Shown: positions 12,291-23,500, counted from the first letter of the stretch. The stretch: 64,000 bases of DNA from Isoetes taiwanensis (GCA_021234155.1 JAJEKV010000057.1:856300-920299), one strand, 5' to 3'. A program made the numbers and translations. Notes: generated by a model from the letters alone, not told the origin.

Positions 12291-13620
12291 TTTTCACAAA
12301 GGTTTTCCTAAGATTTCATGTATGATTCTAATAGATGTACCAATGCGCATATCTAGAGTGCACCATTTTTAGTTGTTTATTTAGCTTTTTTTTTTCAATG
12401 GTCCAACATCCAAGGGCTCACAACAAAAAAGCCCTTCTTTTTATTTCTAGCTAATGCCATTTTTCAAGAGTTTTGTATGCAAGCATCCGCCATCATGTTT
12501 TAGGGTTATTTTAGGGTTAAGACGAAAGAAGGCAAGAATCGAAAAGCAATACAAATGCCGGAGGGTCTAACATGCTTCAAGATTCAAAGATTCGCTTCAA
12601 GAATAAGATTTAACATTGGGTTTGAAGATCTAGCATCTTTACTTTGTTAGTTTATTTTTTCCTTCTCCACTTCACTATTGGCACTAACGCCAGCTAGGTA
12701 TGGTGGAGCGTAAGGTAAGAACGGGCGTTGTTAGGGTATGGAATGGAATCAAGATCGTGAAATAATGACATTGTATTTCCCGCCGGATTGATTTTGCCAC
12801 CCCCTTCCTCGCTGCATCTTCGAATCATTTCATTTGCTTCCATTGTTCATGAAGAAAGATTTAATAAGTTCTCCCTATGCAGATGCAAAGAAGCGTATAG
12901 AACTATGGATATGGATATGAAAATGGGTCAGGCAAATGGGTGCATGGAAGAACTAGGGAAGAAACGTTTCGCAGCATCCGCATTTCTCTACCCGCCAGGC
13001 AAGATTTTTTCGCATGGGAGAGGAAAAGATCAATAGAAATGCAAAAGAAGCACAAATACTCGGAAGAACCCTCGAGCTCTTAGATTCCAGGTTATGTCAG
13101 GAGACCTCGTGGCCATGATTGCAATTTTAAGAAGTAATACCAAAGAACTACGTAAAAGGAAAGCTCGCAAAGAATGGTAGCACAACTAAAGGACGCTTCT
13201 ATAGGTTTCTAGCTCAAAAGCACAGCTTGGCGTAAAACCCTTAAGCTGGATTTTAGCCTATTTTACATAACAGCAAGCAACAAAGAGCACTTATTTAGTG
13301 CCTTCCAAGAAGCTTCACCCATTCCCTTCCACCTTCCCTTCGGATTTGTGCTACATTATCGCCTTTCCAAAATTTGTAATTTGAAATTTGTGGTATTGTG
13401 TTTCAGACGGCTGACCTCAGCCTTTGACATCATCTCAGATCTCAGACTTTATTTCTCATATTATGTGGTAGAATCTCGAAAAATCAACATTTGTTTCAAG
13501 AAGATCGGATTTCATCTAATTGTGGTCTAATGATATGTTTATATAGCGATTATTTCAACGCATGAGATACTCCCGCTAATTGCTTTCTCATTTCATGTTT
13601 CTATATAGGTGCTAAAATAT
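12291..13620. other. unassigned intergenic DNA
   Basis: No domain recognised. Overlapping short ORFs (for example 12788-13036 plus) have no supporting context. The sequence just left of the COI1-like remnant (13,560-13,620) ends TATATAGGTG, which could be an intron/exon border, but this cannot be shown. Confidence 0.35.
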
Positions 13621-13621
13621 C

Positions 13622-14217
13622 ATTGGAGATGCAGGACTTGAAGTGCTTGGCAACCATTGTAAAAAGCTTAGAGTCTTCGTGATTGAAAAATTTGTGAGCA
13701 CCAAAGATGGTTTTTGTATCACATTGGGGCTACTTTTGTCCGCTCAAAACTCAGGGACATGTTTACAAATTACAGGTAATTTATGCATCAAATATCACCT
13801 GCCAAAGATTATCTCTGTATTCGGGAATGATGATGAGAACCACACCTTCATTTGATGATGGGCGAAGAATTTGCTAGAGGGATGTTCAAATATGGTTCGG
13901 TTCATTATTTATATAACGCCTATGGTGGACTTTACAAACGAAGTTTGCCCCTACATTGGAAGTATATGGTGAAAGATTGTGTGGCTTTTTGGGTCGCGGT
14001 TGGAGAGAATAATGAGGGGTTCAGTTTAGGAAGTTTGAACTCGTGGATTGTCCTACATCAGTACCGAATTGCAAAATTTGGCCAGCTTTTAGATCGTTAC
14101 AATCGCTTGAGATACATGGGCCCAAGGCTATGAAGCAAGAAATACAAGTGATTTTTGCAATGGGGCCTTATTGGGCAATGGGCCTTATTTTGGAACATAG
14201 AATACCCCGGAAGTTCC
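13622..14217 (+). pseudogene. COI1/TIR1-like F-box LRR receptor remnant (C-terminal LRRs)
   Basis: Three successive frames carry pieces in the order expected for the last leucine-rich repeats of the COI1/TIR1 family (jasmonate or auxin co-receptors, substrate-binding subunits of SCF ubiquitin ligases). These are IGDAGLEVLG-NHCKKLRV at 13,622, a middle part with a Tyr-Leu-x3-GGL segment ending VGENNEGF at about 14,000, FRKFELVDCP at 14,025, and FAMGPYW near 14,154. The closing motif is closer to COI1 than to TIR1. At least two frameshifts and several stops separate the pieces, and the F-box and first LRRs are missing. It is either a gene fragment copied or captured here, or a dead gene. Family assignment rests on remembered family patterns; base-calling error could account for some frameshifts. 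Confidence 0.55.
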
Positions 14218-14414
14218 TCAGAAAAGTTGCGCTTATTCCGCTGAAGTGCCTCAAGCATTTATGTTCATTTCAGAGTTTATGCCCATCCATTTGTTGCCTT
14301 TGCAATTCTATAAACACCCTATGCAAGGCAAATCTTAACTCTATTTACTTGTGAGATGTTTGATTATTCCCCATAAATATATGTATCCAAGATGGCATTT
14401 TAAATATATGACAA

Positions 14415-14980
14415 CATATGTGCCATGGCAAAGACATGGTTTAAGTGTTTTCTTCCAAGTAGTATGATATATCGTTTGTTTTTTGCCCTAAGGGGCAAAA
14501 TTTTTAAAGTTATAATACAAAACCATTACATTATACACCTAAAACCCTTTTAAACCCCTTTTTGTTTGGGTATATTCACACGGTGACTTTGCAGCACAGA
14601 GCCCCTATAATTATGTTTTGTACGCATAAAAATCAACACCATATAGTATGTTACCCGAAATCTTATAGTATTTTTTCAAATCTTGTTATATGTAAAGATT
14701 ATAATTTCTATACATCCATACCTATAAACGCAGGAATTTTGTGGACGGTGTAGATTAAGGAATAACGGGTGAATATGCCTGCTTAACAAATCCTCGCTCT
14801 CTGAGTCACCCCCGTGTGAATATATACACCCAAACAAAAAGGGGTTTAAGGGGTTTTAAGGTGTGTAATGTAATGGTTTGTATTATAACTTTAAAATTTT
14901 GTACTTTCCGGCAAAAACAAACATTATATCATCACTTGAAGAAGAGCACTTAAACCATGTGTTTTGCCATGGCACATATA
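14415..14980. mobile_element. 566-bp element with ~185-bp terminal inverted repeats
   Basis: The left arm (14,415-14,600) and the reverse complement of the right arm (14,795-14,980) match over almost their whole length. Both start ATATGTGCCATGGCAAA, then share GGTTTAAGTG, AAAGTTATAATACAAA, CCATTACATTA, AAACCCCTTTTTGTTTGGGT and ATTCACACGG. The ~195-bp centre is unrelated and non-coding. It lies exactly at the end of a copia RT remnant on its right. The flanks ACAAC (left) and ACAAA (right) could be an imperfect 5-bp target duplication, but the exact ends are uncertain. A non-autonomous DNA transposon with long TIRs (foldback/MITE type) is the simplest reading. Confidence 0.75.
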
Positions 14981-14984
14981 CAAA

Positions 14985-16745
14985 GCTATGTAAAAAAATT
15001 CTTCACCTTCCTTAAACAAGTATATGTTCCCATCATCCTGAGTTTAGTGAACTCCTCGGTCCTCGTGAGGTAAGTGTCCATGCACAAATACCATTGTCCG
15101 GGTGATTGTTTCAGCCCATAGTAAATTTTTCAATTTACACTTTGTTTTTCCTTGTTCAAATCCAGGTGGTGCTTGATATAGATATCCTCTTCTAATTTTG
15201 CATTATGAAAGTAAAGGGTAACATCCATATGATGTATTTCTAAGTCCGAAAGCATTTGCCATTGCCAGCAAAGATTCTTATAATTTATATTTTTACTATG
15301 GGAGAAAAGGTATCATCATAATCAATCCTTGGTTTTTGAGTAAAACCCCAGCTACCAATCTTGCTTTATGCTTTGAATATGCCCCCCTTCAAGGTTTTGT
15401 TTAATTTTTATATATCCATTTACATCCTACAGCACTTCTACCCTTAGGTAAATCCACCAAATCAAAGGTTTCAGTTCTTTTAAATGCATTGAGTTCTTCT
15501 TCCATTGCCTTAATCCAATTGTTTGCATCGACTCTCCATTGTTTCCTCTAATGATTTAGGAGCTTCCAAAATCTATCATTGGCAAAATCTCAATGATATT
15601 TACCTCACGCATTATGCTTCAATCTTCTACTTTTACGAGAGTGGATCTCTACCAATAAATCGCAAGATTTCAACCTCTTTAGCCTCGTCTTGTAAAATTT
15701 GAATATTAGTTCTTCTTCCAACCTGCAGTCCTTCCTTGCTTGCTCTTTTTGTGTAACAATTTCTCCTTTATCTTGTGGTTGTTCTTCCTGCATATCAGCA
15801 ATGTTATTCTCCTACAAAACTGATGTATTAGTATCAGCATCATCATCATAAATACTTGTCAGTTTGTCTAGTAATTGTGTATCTTGAGATGGTTCCCTTT
15901 GTTTGATTGTCATAACAGAAGACTTAATGTCCTTATAATGTTGGCTTTCATCAAAGACAACATCCCTGCTAACTACAATTTTTCTTCTTGCAGGGTCAAA
16001 AAGCCTATAGGCTTTAGAGTGCTCGTCATACCCAACAAGATAGGCAATTAAAGCCCTGTTATCAAGTTTTTTCCTTTGCTCTTTAGGAACATGCACAAAA
16101 CCTAGACATCCATAGCTTTTTAGCTTGTCATAATTTGGCTTAGTTCCAGACCAAAGCATTTCAGGCAAGGATCCATTGATACTTGTTGATGGAAGTATAT
16201 TTTGCACTTCAACTGCGCATATTTCAATGCTTTCCTTCCCATAGGAAGTTTGGTAGTCTGTGGTGTTTAATCATTGCTCATCAAGATTTTAATATTGTCC
16301 TATTCTTCCTCTCTGCCACACCATTTTGTTGTGGAGAATGAGAACATGTTAATTGCCTTTTTATTCCCCTTGTCTTGCAAAAGGCTTTAAATCTTGTTGA
16401 CATGTATTCTCCTCCCCTATCAGATCTCACACATTTCACTTTGCTTCCTGTTTCAAGCTCTACTTCTGCAACAAAATCCTTAAATGCCTCAAAGGCTTCA
16501 TCTTTTGTTCTTAGACATTTTACTTTGGCTTTTCGACTGAAATCATCTATGAAAGTGATAAAATATTTTTTACCTGTAATTCCTCTTATGTTAAGAGGTC
16601 CACATAGGTCTCAGAGATGCACCACTTCCAATTTCTTGGCCTCTTTTGGATTTTTGAATGGTAATCTAGTATGTTTCCTAAACCATACAAACTATAAAGT
16701 ACAGCTTGTTGTTCTCACTTTCTAATTGGCATACTAATCAATCCC
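14985..16745 (-). pseudogene. Ty1/copia integrase and N-terminal RT, frameshifted
   Basis: Read from high to low coordinates: integrase core with FIDDFSRK (first catalytic Asp) and VRSDRGGEY (second Asp) between about 16,600 and 16,400. SPQQNG follows near 16,330. The integrase C-terminal linker is an intact ORF at 16207-15812 (GCLGFVHVPKEQRKKLDNRA, then VVSRDVVFDES). RT N-terminus pieces are near 15,560-15,420 (MEEELNAF, then a Lys-Gly-Arg-x-Val-Gly-x-KW segment), IDYDDTFSPIV near 15,330, LEEDIY near 15,190, GLKQSPGQWY near 15,110, and YLFKEGEEFFYIALY at the end. The RT stops just before its YxDD box at the inverted-repeat element. Multiple frameshifts. Same strand and likely the same element as the gag at 20.4-21.4 kb. 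Confidence 0.8.
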
Positions 16746-17230
16746 TCGCTTTGTTATGGCCGCGATATTCTTGTTACTTGTATGGGCATAACTTTTGATG
16801 CCAAATACTGATATCCGAACCTATGATTGCATTTCTACAAAATGACACATGATTGTTTTCTCCCAAACCAAAAAGATTTCCTTTTTTCCAAGAAATTTGA
16901 TTTCATTATCCATCAAAATAGTATTGCATTTTGTCAAATATGATAAAAACAAGATATCCCAAGTCCATGTCGGGTTGATAGAAATCTGGATTTCTCACCA
17001 AAACAAGATTATGATAAACGGAGCAAATCATTGAAATGAGCAAAAGAAATATTCCTTAAAATTCCCTTTTTTTAAAAATGAGCTAAAATGAGGTAAAAAT
17101 TTTTATTTTAGTCATAAAATTACATTTTGACCCCCAAAATCACTTCATTTTGTGCAAAGAGAAAATTGACTATGTCAAAGTGACACTTTTTCTAACAGCT
17201 AGAATTTAATCAAGTGTATGTCCCACAAAT
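16746..17230. other. AT-rich unassigned DNA
   Basis: No gene or repeat is supported. It marks the break between the integrase remnant and the gag/protease part of the copia element 3.4 kb further right. Confidence 0.35.
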
Positions 17231-17254
17231 ATTTTTTAAGCTTGGACTATATTC

Positions 17255-17470
17255 CCAAAAATGTACTTTTTAGGGTTACAATGTGTCATTTTTAATGACG
17301 AATATTTCACAAAGTACCAAAATTGTAATCCCAATACACTTTTGCTATTCGAGAATAATAATGTATTCCTAATACATTTTGCTTTTTCTTGAAAGTCAAA
17401 GTGTATTCCGTAATACATTTTTGGTTTGTTTAAATCCAAAGTGTATTTAATACACTTTTGTTGTACAAGT
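17255..17470. repeat. cluster of short palindromes of the type TGTATT-AATACA
   Basis: Short self-complementary words recur: TGTATTCCTAATACA, GTGTATTCCGTAATACA, GTGTATTTAATACAC, each followed by TTTTG-like runs, with further copies at about 17,798 (GTATTCCTAACACAC) and 17,823. The spacing is about 30-50 bases. No coding content. Confidence 0.6.
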
Positions 17471-18030
17471 TTTTGAGACTCAATGTAAATGATCTTGGGG
17501 TTTTTGCTTTATATTTCTCTTTCAATGATCCGCAACTTTTTGTTTCAAATGATTTGAATGACCTTAAGTGATTTTATTTGTTTTTTACGTGTGATACATG
17601 AACAAAGTTCTAAATAATGAAGGGATTAGTAAAGAGAAAATAATCCAAACAACAACTATATTCAATTTATTTTTCTAACCTTCAATTGTTTTTATTTGCT
17701 TTTGTGTGGATATGTGGTTAAGGTATTAAAATAAAGGGATTTGATTTTTTTGTTCTTACCACCGTGGGATACCGGATCTTGGCTGTAACGAGAGGAAAAT
17801 GTATTCCTAACACACTTTTGTATTCCGTAATACATTTTTTTTTCGAGGAGGACAGAGACGTTTTTGCCCTCGCTTCCGGGCGCATCTTTTGTCTACGCAT
17901 TCCTCACGCTTCACGCATGCCTCGATTGAAAAGGCTATGGCGCTTATTAAAGTTGCCAAGGCGCCGCCTTAACTTTTGAAAATGTTTTTTGCATTAGGTC
18001 GCATGGCATAATATAGGGCCTGGCGCGTGA
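17471..18030. other. AT-rich unassigned DNA
   Basis: No recognisable gene. The GC content rises abruptly after 17,860, where the motif cluster at 18.03 kb begins. Confidence 0.35.
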
Positions 18031-18033
18031 CCG

Positions 18034-18190
18034 ACGGATGCCGTAATCAGTCGTACGGTAGAACGGATGTAGGGTCGCATGTAGGGCAAAGAGTTTTTTC
18101 AGGGTCGGATGCCGTAATCGATGCCGTGATCGTTGGATCATTCAGGTCGGATGACGTAATCGGGATGCTTTTAGATGCCGTAATCAAGAA
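18034..18190 (+). repeat. GATGCCGTAATC motif cluster
   Basis: GGATGCCGTAATC or close variants occur at about 18,035, 18,108, 18,121 (GATGCCGTGATCG), 18,149 (GGATGACGTAATCG) and 18,174 (AGATGCCGTAATC), interspersed with GGTCGGATG/GGGTCGCATG words. It is a short degenerate repeat with no known identity. Confidence 0.6.
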
Positions 18191-20115
18191 GCAAAGGATC
18201 ACCGACCAATCGTTCATGGAGTTCCTATATAGTGAGCATGTCAAACAAGGTTGTTTTGGTGGCTATGGTAGATATGTACAGTCATGGGCTATGGTGTGGC
18301 ATGGCTGCCGGGTTTATGGTGGCGGAAGCATATTGTCCAAAAGTAAGTTGCATAGTTTTTCCCTTTTTTAAAACTAGATGAGCTGTGTCCACTACTTCCA
18401 GCTATGAGATATTCTTTGATTTGCCCCATGCCGCGGTCCTCTATGTTTAAACTCAAGCTTTTGCATTGTAACGCTGAAGCTTTAAAATAGGGTCTCACAT
18501 GCTTTTGCAATCAGGAGTAAAGGACAAAGTTGATGAATGAGAATTTTGTTGTATGAGACCTTGAAGGTGAAAAATGCTTTGTGGTACCTCGCCCATCCTA
18601 TATTATGGTAAGATATTTCACATTTTCGTGTTTTTTTAGTTGCCATTGCTAACTTTTGTCAAAATATTCCAAATTTAAGTGTCGCATTTAATTATTCTAT
18701 CATTTTTTGCTGATTCTTAGCATATCATTTCTTGCCGATTCTAGTATAGAGTTTTGTTTTAAAGTAGGTTTGCATGATCATTTTTTTAGCCAAATTTAGC
18801 TTCTCCTGGTTTCATTTCTTTTTATCGATCGAATTTTGCTTAGTTCTTTTTAGCTTTGAAGATCTTTTATGTTAACCGCTTGTATAATTAGATTGCAGGT
18901 TCTACTTCAGTTTTGAGAGCAATTCTCTCAATATCTTTTCACCTTCCTTGAACTCTACATCCTGAAGTACCAATAGAGTCGCATTTGAGGATTTCATCAA
19001 ATTAGCATGAGATTTTTAGTCACCGGGTTGGCATGTAAAAAATATTATTACAGAAGACTACCACAATGGTTTGTAAAGTTGTTGCTATTTTAATGAACTG
19101 AACTGAGTCCGAACTCCAGGTTGCAAAATGGAGGCCGTGATATTTATAATATTTACATGAAATGTACATGCCTTGAAAAATAAAAAATAAATAATATGAA
19201 TTCTTATTATATTAATGTCTTGTGAGTGTGTCAAGGTCGCTGCAGGATGTGCATCAATGTTTTAATTTTCATCCCTCAACAAAAAATAAAAGAAGTTGCA
19301 TATTAAACGGGCCCTAAACAAGGAAATAAATCCTTCCCCCTAATTCAAAGCACCAAACAATCTTAAAGCTTTGTCCGATCTTTTAGAATGCCTTTGGGTG
19401 CAACAGATGCTACCTTCAGATTTGAGCAACATTTTGGCATGTTGAATGGCCTCTAAATATAAGGTGTAATGCAGGGATTGGAAACATGGTTCCTAATTTG
19501 TATTCGGAATAGCATAAGATGGGCGTGCTATTCCTATCAGCGCAAGACTTCAAGGTGTGGTGCGTGGATTTGAAATATGGCTGCCAATTTGTATTCGAAT
19601 TCCGAAGAGTGCAAGACTTAATATTCCGAATAACGTAAGAGTGTAAGGGTAACTGACAATCCTATTCCAAAATAAAGTAGGAATTTTGAAAAACACTGAT
19701 TAGGTTCTTCTTTAGACAGATATTGGTATGCTCGGGTAGGTTCTTCCTCTCACATCATAAAACTTTATATTTACATTTTTCTTCATACCTTGCACTTTGC
19801 TGTGTAATGTCTATACTTTAACTTGTGACCTTCTACAAATTCACCCCTTTTGTCATGTCTCTACAATAACCCATAACAAAAAAATGCAGCTAAAATAGTG
19901 CATACTAAATCATACATCATAATGATCTTGGAGTTAACCTCTAAAATGCCATTTCAAGTGATTTTATATATTGATCCAAAGAGGTAAGAAAATAATTTTT
20001 TCTAAAATACACATTTTAAAAATATCATCACCATGATCTTCTGAACACAACCCAAAAATGCCATTTCAAATGGTTAGTACATTTTAGAGAAGTTGAATTT
20101 TCAAACGGAGTGTCA
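18191..20115. other. AT-rich unassigned DNA with one diverged duplication
   Basis: No gene supported. A diverged direct repeat (AAGGTGTAATGC.GGGATTGGAAA at 19,461 and AAGGTGTGGTGCGTGGATTTGAAA at 19,552) has period 91. This segment separates the two parts of the minus-strand copia element and may be an insertion or a replacement of the first part of its integrase. Confidence 0.4.
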
Positions 20116-20119
20116 AGAA

Positions 20120-20395
20120 CACTCCTGCTAATATGCAACTGTGTTCAAAGTTGGTACACATAAAACATCTTTTAAAACAATTGCTTTTCCTTGTAGGTCA
20201 AACAACTCAAGTGTTCCAGAAAATTGAACCTTCTGCAAACCTCCATTGCCTAGTCCTAGAGGGATATAGCCTCCTTTCCATGTTTCCATCCCAAGAAGCT
20301 CAAGGCACTCTCACATCGCTTTCTGCCTCCACTATCTAATATTAACATGTTATTTGCATCAGGGGATTGTTTTCTTGAAATATCAAAAGAAATAT
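20120..20395 (-). pseudogene. Ty1/copia protease/pre-integrase remnant
   Basis: Downstream of the gag stop on the same strand, translation gives MLILDSGG near 20,345-20,320. It matches the copia aspartic protease signature (LDSG), but the usual residues after it are lost to a frameshift. Then comes FSGTLELFDLQGKAIVLKDV followed by LCVPTLN near 20,220-20,140, the conserved 'D-V-L-x-V-P-x-L' segment that follows the protease in copia polyproteins. The homology stops near 20,115. The arrangement gag-PR with a stop between them is consistent with a decayed polyprotein. Confidence 0.7.
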
Positions 20396-20403
20396 TGTTT
20401 ACC

Positions 20404-21384
20404 TCAAAGATTCCCTGTTAATGCCTTCACTACTTCCTTTTCTATTTCGTGAGTTAAATTTACTGCTGGTTCTTGCCTTCCACCATTCTTTCCTTGTTTT
20501 GCTTTATTTGGTTTGCCTCTCCTTCCTTTGCTGCTAGAGCACCTGTTTGCAAAATGGCCTTTGCCACCACAGTTATAGCATTCAACATCCTTAAGCTTAG
20601 GGCATTCAGCCTTTAAATGTCCATGAGCCTTGCAATGATAGCAAGGACCAATGCTCCCCTTCTGTTTTGTTTGTTTTGAGTTGCTCCCTTTGTACCTAGA
20701 ACGACCTGTTAGAACTTTGTTTTGTTCAAACTCAGTTCTGATCATTTCTTCAGCATTCTCCCTACTCCTGGCTACATTTCTGATTAATGTAGCTAATTGC
20801 TTGTTCTCTCCAACTGCCCTGGCCACATGCAAGAGTTTTTGTTGATCTGTCATTAGTACACCTGCACCCTCTAAATCAGCTACTATGTTGTCAAACTTAG
20901 AGAAGAAAACTGTCAAATCATCTTCTTCCCTAAGTCTAAGCTTCCTCAATTCTTTATCCAAGATGTCAATTTGAGACGAACTTTTTTCTTCGTAGTGCTT
21001 TAGAAGATATTTCCAAATTTCCCCAGGGGTTTTCCCCCTGACTTTCAACAGAATAGATGCTCCTACCTTGCTTGTTAAGATTGCATAGGCTTCCTTCAGT
21101 TTGGCTTTGTCAACACCTGCAAAACCACCACCTATACTGCTTGTTGCAGTTGTATCCATCCTTCTCACGGGCAGATGTTTCATCGTACAGTGATACCTCC
21201 CTTCTTCCCCAAGAACTAAACTCACTGTACCATTAGTATTACTAGAGCTAGTTTCATCTAGTAATTCCCATAGATTCTCATTTTCAAGAACATTCTTCAT
21301 TTGTTCTTTCCAGATTTGAAATCCAGGGCCTCCTTCATAAACCTTAATTCCATTTAGCAAAGCAGCTCCAAATCTACTAGACAT
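20404..21384 (-). CDS. gag: Ty1/copia gag protein, 326 aa, two zinc knuckles
   Basis: A complete-looking gag frame. The N-terminal part (about residues 1-45, with W at 25 and LWELL near 38-42) is of the DUF4219-like type, followed by the UBN2/Retrotran_gag_2-like helical domain (about 95-230). It has two CX2CX4HX4C zinc knuckles: C248-C251-H256-C261 and C269-C272-H277-C282. A basic tail follows. Gag packages the RNA into virus-like particles in the cytoplasm. The ATG lies 12 bases from the primer-binding site, which fits the 5' end of an element. Residues 55-85 look out of register with the family and may contain compensating errors. Protease and integrase follow in other frames, so the element as a whole is broken. 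Confidence 0.85.
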   Translation of the reverse strand: MSSRFGAALLNGIKVYEGGPGFQIWKEQMKNVLENENLWELLDETSSSNTNGTVSLVLGEEGRYHCTMKHLPVRRMDTTATSSIGGGFAGVDKAKLKEAYAILTSKVGASILLKVRGKTPGEIWKYLLKHYEEKSSSQIDILDKELRKLRLREEDDLTVFFSKFDNIVADLEGAGVLMTDQQKLLHVARAVGENKQLATLIRNVARSRENAEEMIRTEFEQNKVLTGRSRYKGSNSKQTKQKGSIGPCYHCKAHGHLKAECPKLKDVECYNCGGKGHFANRCSSSKGRRGKPNKAKQGKNGGRQEPAVNLTHEIEKEVVKALTGNL

Positions 21385-21396
21385 TTTAGATAACCT

Positions 21397-21411
21397 GGCT
21401 CTGATACCACT
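21397..21411 (-). promoter_or_regulatory. tRNA-iMet primer-binding site of the copia element
   Basis: The minus strand reads TGGTATCAGAGCCAG, complementary to the 3' end of plant initiator tRNA-Met, the commonest primer for plant LTR retrotransposons. It sits between the putative LTR end (21,413) and gag (21,384), as expected. Confidence 0.85.
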
Positions 21412-21412
21412 G

Positions 21413-22860
21413 ATAGGATCTAATTAAAATGTCTAGTTAATTTCATCAACTAACTTCAATTCTCACTTAGACAATATTAGACCATTGCGATATAACAAGT
21501 GAACTTCAACCATTAAACTTCCAATGCAATGTAAATATTTAACTTAGGACCAAATGGAATTATTTACATTGAACAGCTCGGGCATTCACAATGAAGTGAA
21601 TCCTGTTACCACAAATGAACTCCACCGATGTCGATTTGATCCATCTTCACATTATTTATAGTCTGGCCCCAATTCTCATGGAATCGGTGCCGATCAGATG
21701 CGTCGGTTTAGCTCAATGCTAAGTTTAAATAGCAAGCATGGCTCGAGCTTATTCGACCGCCATAAATCTGTATTTTTAACCATTGAAACCATAGGCTTAA
21801 GCTTAAAGCTTATTTAACCAATAAACCTTAGGTTCATGAACTATTGAACCTTTAAAGAACACTTAACCTTTTACCATGGTATAACCTTAGGAACTTAGGT
21901 CAATATTGGTTTCAGATTGAACATGCAGTCTGCTCTAGATCCACCATGTGATTCTGAGATAAAAACCTAAGAGATTCTTCCCATACAACTTGTGTTGATC
22001 ATAATCAACTTTGACTCAGAATCCCCATCATATTATAATAAAATTCTATAAATGCTGCATATAGATAGAATTAAGTTTATAAATAATATCATTTATAATG
22101 CATACTAGTACTAGATATAAAAAAATATAAATTATAAATGTCAAACTAATAAAATGAACTTCAAGAGTTTTCAGATACAAATTCAATTTCGTATTATAAG
22201 GTAATGACAAATTTACAATTCATTAACTATAATGAAGTTTGATAAATGACAATTGAGACCCAGCTAAATATAAGACTCATAATTTATTTATTTATTTATT
22301 TATTCTAATTATTTTCTTATTTAAATTAGTATGTTAACTTTTGTAATTTCTTAGGGTCTAGTGTCTCATGTATTTTATGAATGCATGAGCCAATACGGCT
22401 ACAATAAGGCATTAGATCGAATAAGCCAATTCTAGAAGACCAAAGGAAGGATTTGAAGGATAAAAGAGCAGAGGTTGTGTAAAATCCAAATGCTTCATTG
22501 AGTTGTAATCCTGTGTGATGTTCGGCTTTATTTATACCCAAGTTACTTAGGAGCCCTGGGGATTCACCTTCATTAGCCGTGATAACCCATGAGGAGTTCA
22601 ACTGAGGGTGTTTTTTGGACCATTTAGTAATGATACTTAGGGGTTTAGGTGTTTTAGGCATCGATCCGGAGTAATATCTATACATAGGGTCAAATTGCCT
22701 TTTAAAAAATACAAGGGGGTTTTTGCTACCCTCCAATGTGCGCATGCCATGCCCCTTTATATAAGTGCATCCCCCGGGGCCGTGAGAGGCTGGTACAATA
22801 CAAAAGTATTTTCCCATATCGACATCTATAACGACGTCCAGACATTGTCTAGTCGTCGAT
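21413..22860 (-). repeat. putative 5' LTR of the copia element (far end uncertain)
   Basis: Read on the minus strand the LTR would end ...CCTATCA one base before the primer site. Its other end cannot be fixed because no second LTR copy is found. A TATA box (CTTATATAAAGGGG on the minus strand, 22,765-22,752) fits an LTR promoter about 1.3 kb upstream of the primer site. The ORF at 22326-22817 lies inside and is probably not a gene. The extent given is a guess. Confidence 0.4.
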
Positions 22861-22930
22861 AAACATCGATAAAAAGTCGATAAACGATGCCTATAACGAC
22901 GTCAGGACATCGTTATACGTCTTGTTGTCG
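22826..22930. repeat. CGACGTC/GTCGATAAAC short repeats
   Basis: CTATAACGACGTC-CAGACAT at 22,826 recurs as CTATAACGACGTC-AGGACAT at 22,891. AGTCG(T)CGATAAAC words lie between. It is a compact, partly palindromic motif cluster next to the putative LTR end. Confidence 0.55.
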
Positions 22931-23500
22931 TTGTTACGCACGTAGCAATCGTGGGCGCCGCTGTTTATTTTACAAACCGCCGCTCAACGCATGAAATCCA
23001 GAACATCGGTACCGCCCACGCGGTCGCGGCGGTCCAACTTGATTCGGCGCCGCCACCGTTGATACCGGGCGGCGTGACACGCTGGCAAATATCGCTAAAC
23101 GACGCTACTTACATGTGGTCGCCACGCCGCCGCAAGTGCCACCGCATTTCCGCTAAGCCGTGCTATCAATATAGTAACTATTCAGGGAAGCAGATGTCCT
23201 TCCTATTGCAATTGCTTTCTGCATTTGCCCACTGGTCATGATAAATACCCAAACATAAGTGAGTTTGTATATAGCAGGCATGTGGAAATTACCATAAGAG
23301 ATACCACTGCAGACATCAAACCAATCTTGATGCTTTTAGAAAGTATTCACCATGTAAGAATATTTTATGTAAGGATATGAGATTACACTGTAACTTTCTT
23401 AAAAAATGCAGAAAGGAAAATCAGAAAGGGTTTGTGCACTTAGAATTCAAAGACCATCTTTATCAAAGAAAATGGTCAATAAAATGGTGATCAATGGAGC
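22931..23500. other. unassigned, GC-rich then AT-rich
   Basis: 22,950-23,160 is unusually GC-rich (GCGCCGCC-type words) and holds a 96-aa ORF without recognisable domain. The rest is ordinary AT-rich DNA. Confidence 0.35.

Noticed and set aside
14521-14860. CCCTAAA-like words resembling plant telomere repeat
   Set aside because: Only isolated AAACCC/TTTAAACCCC words inside the inverted repeats; no tandem telomere array.
22326-22817. 163-aa minus-strand ORF
   Set aside because: Lies in the putative copia LTR, downstream of an LTR-type TATA box, and shows no protein family features.
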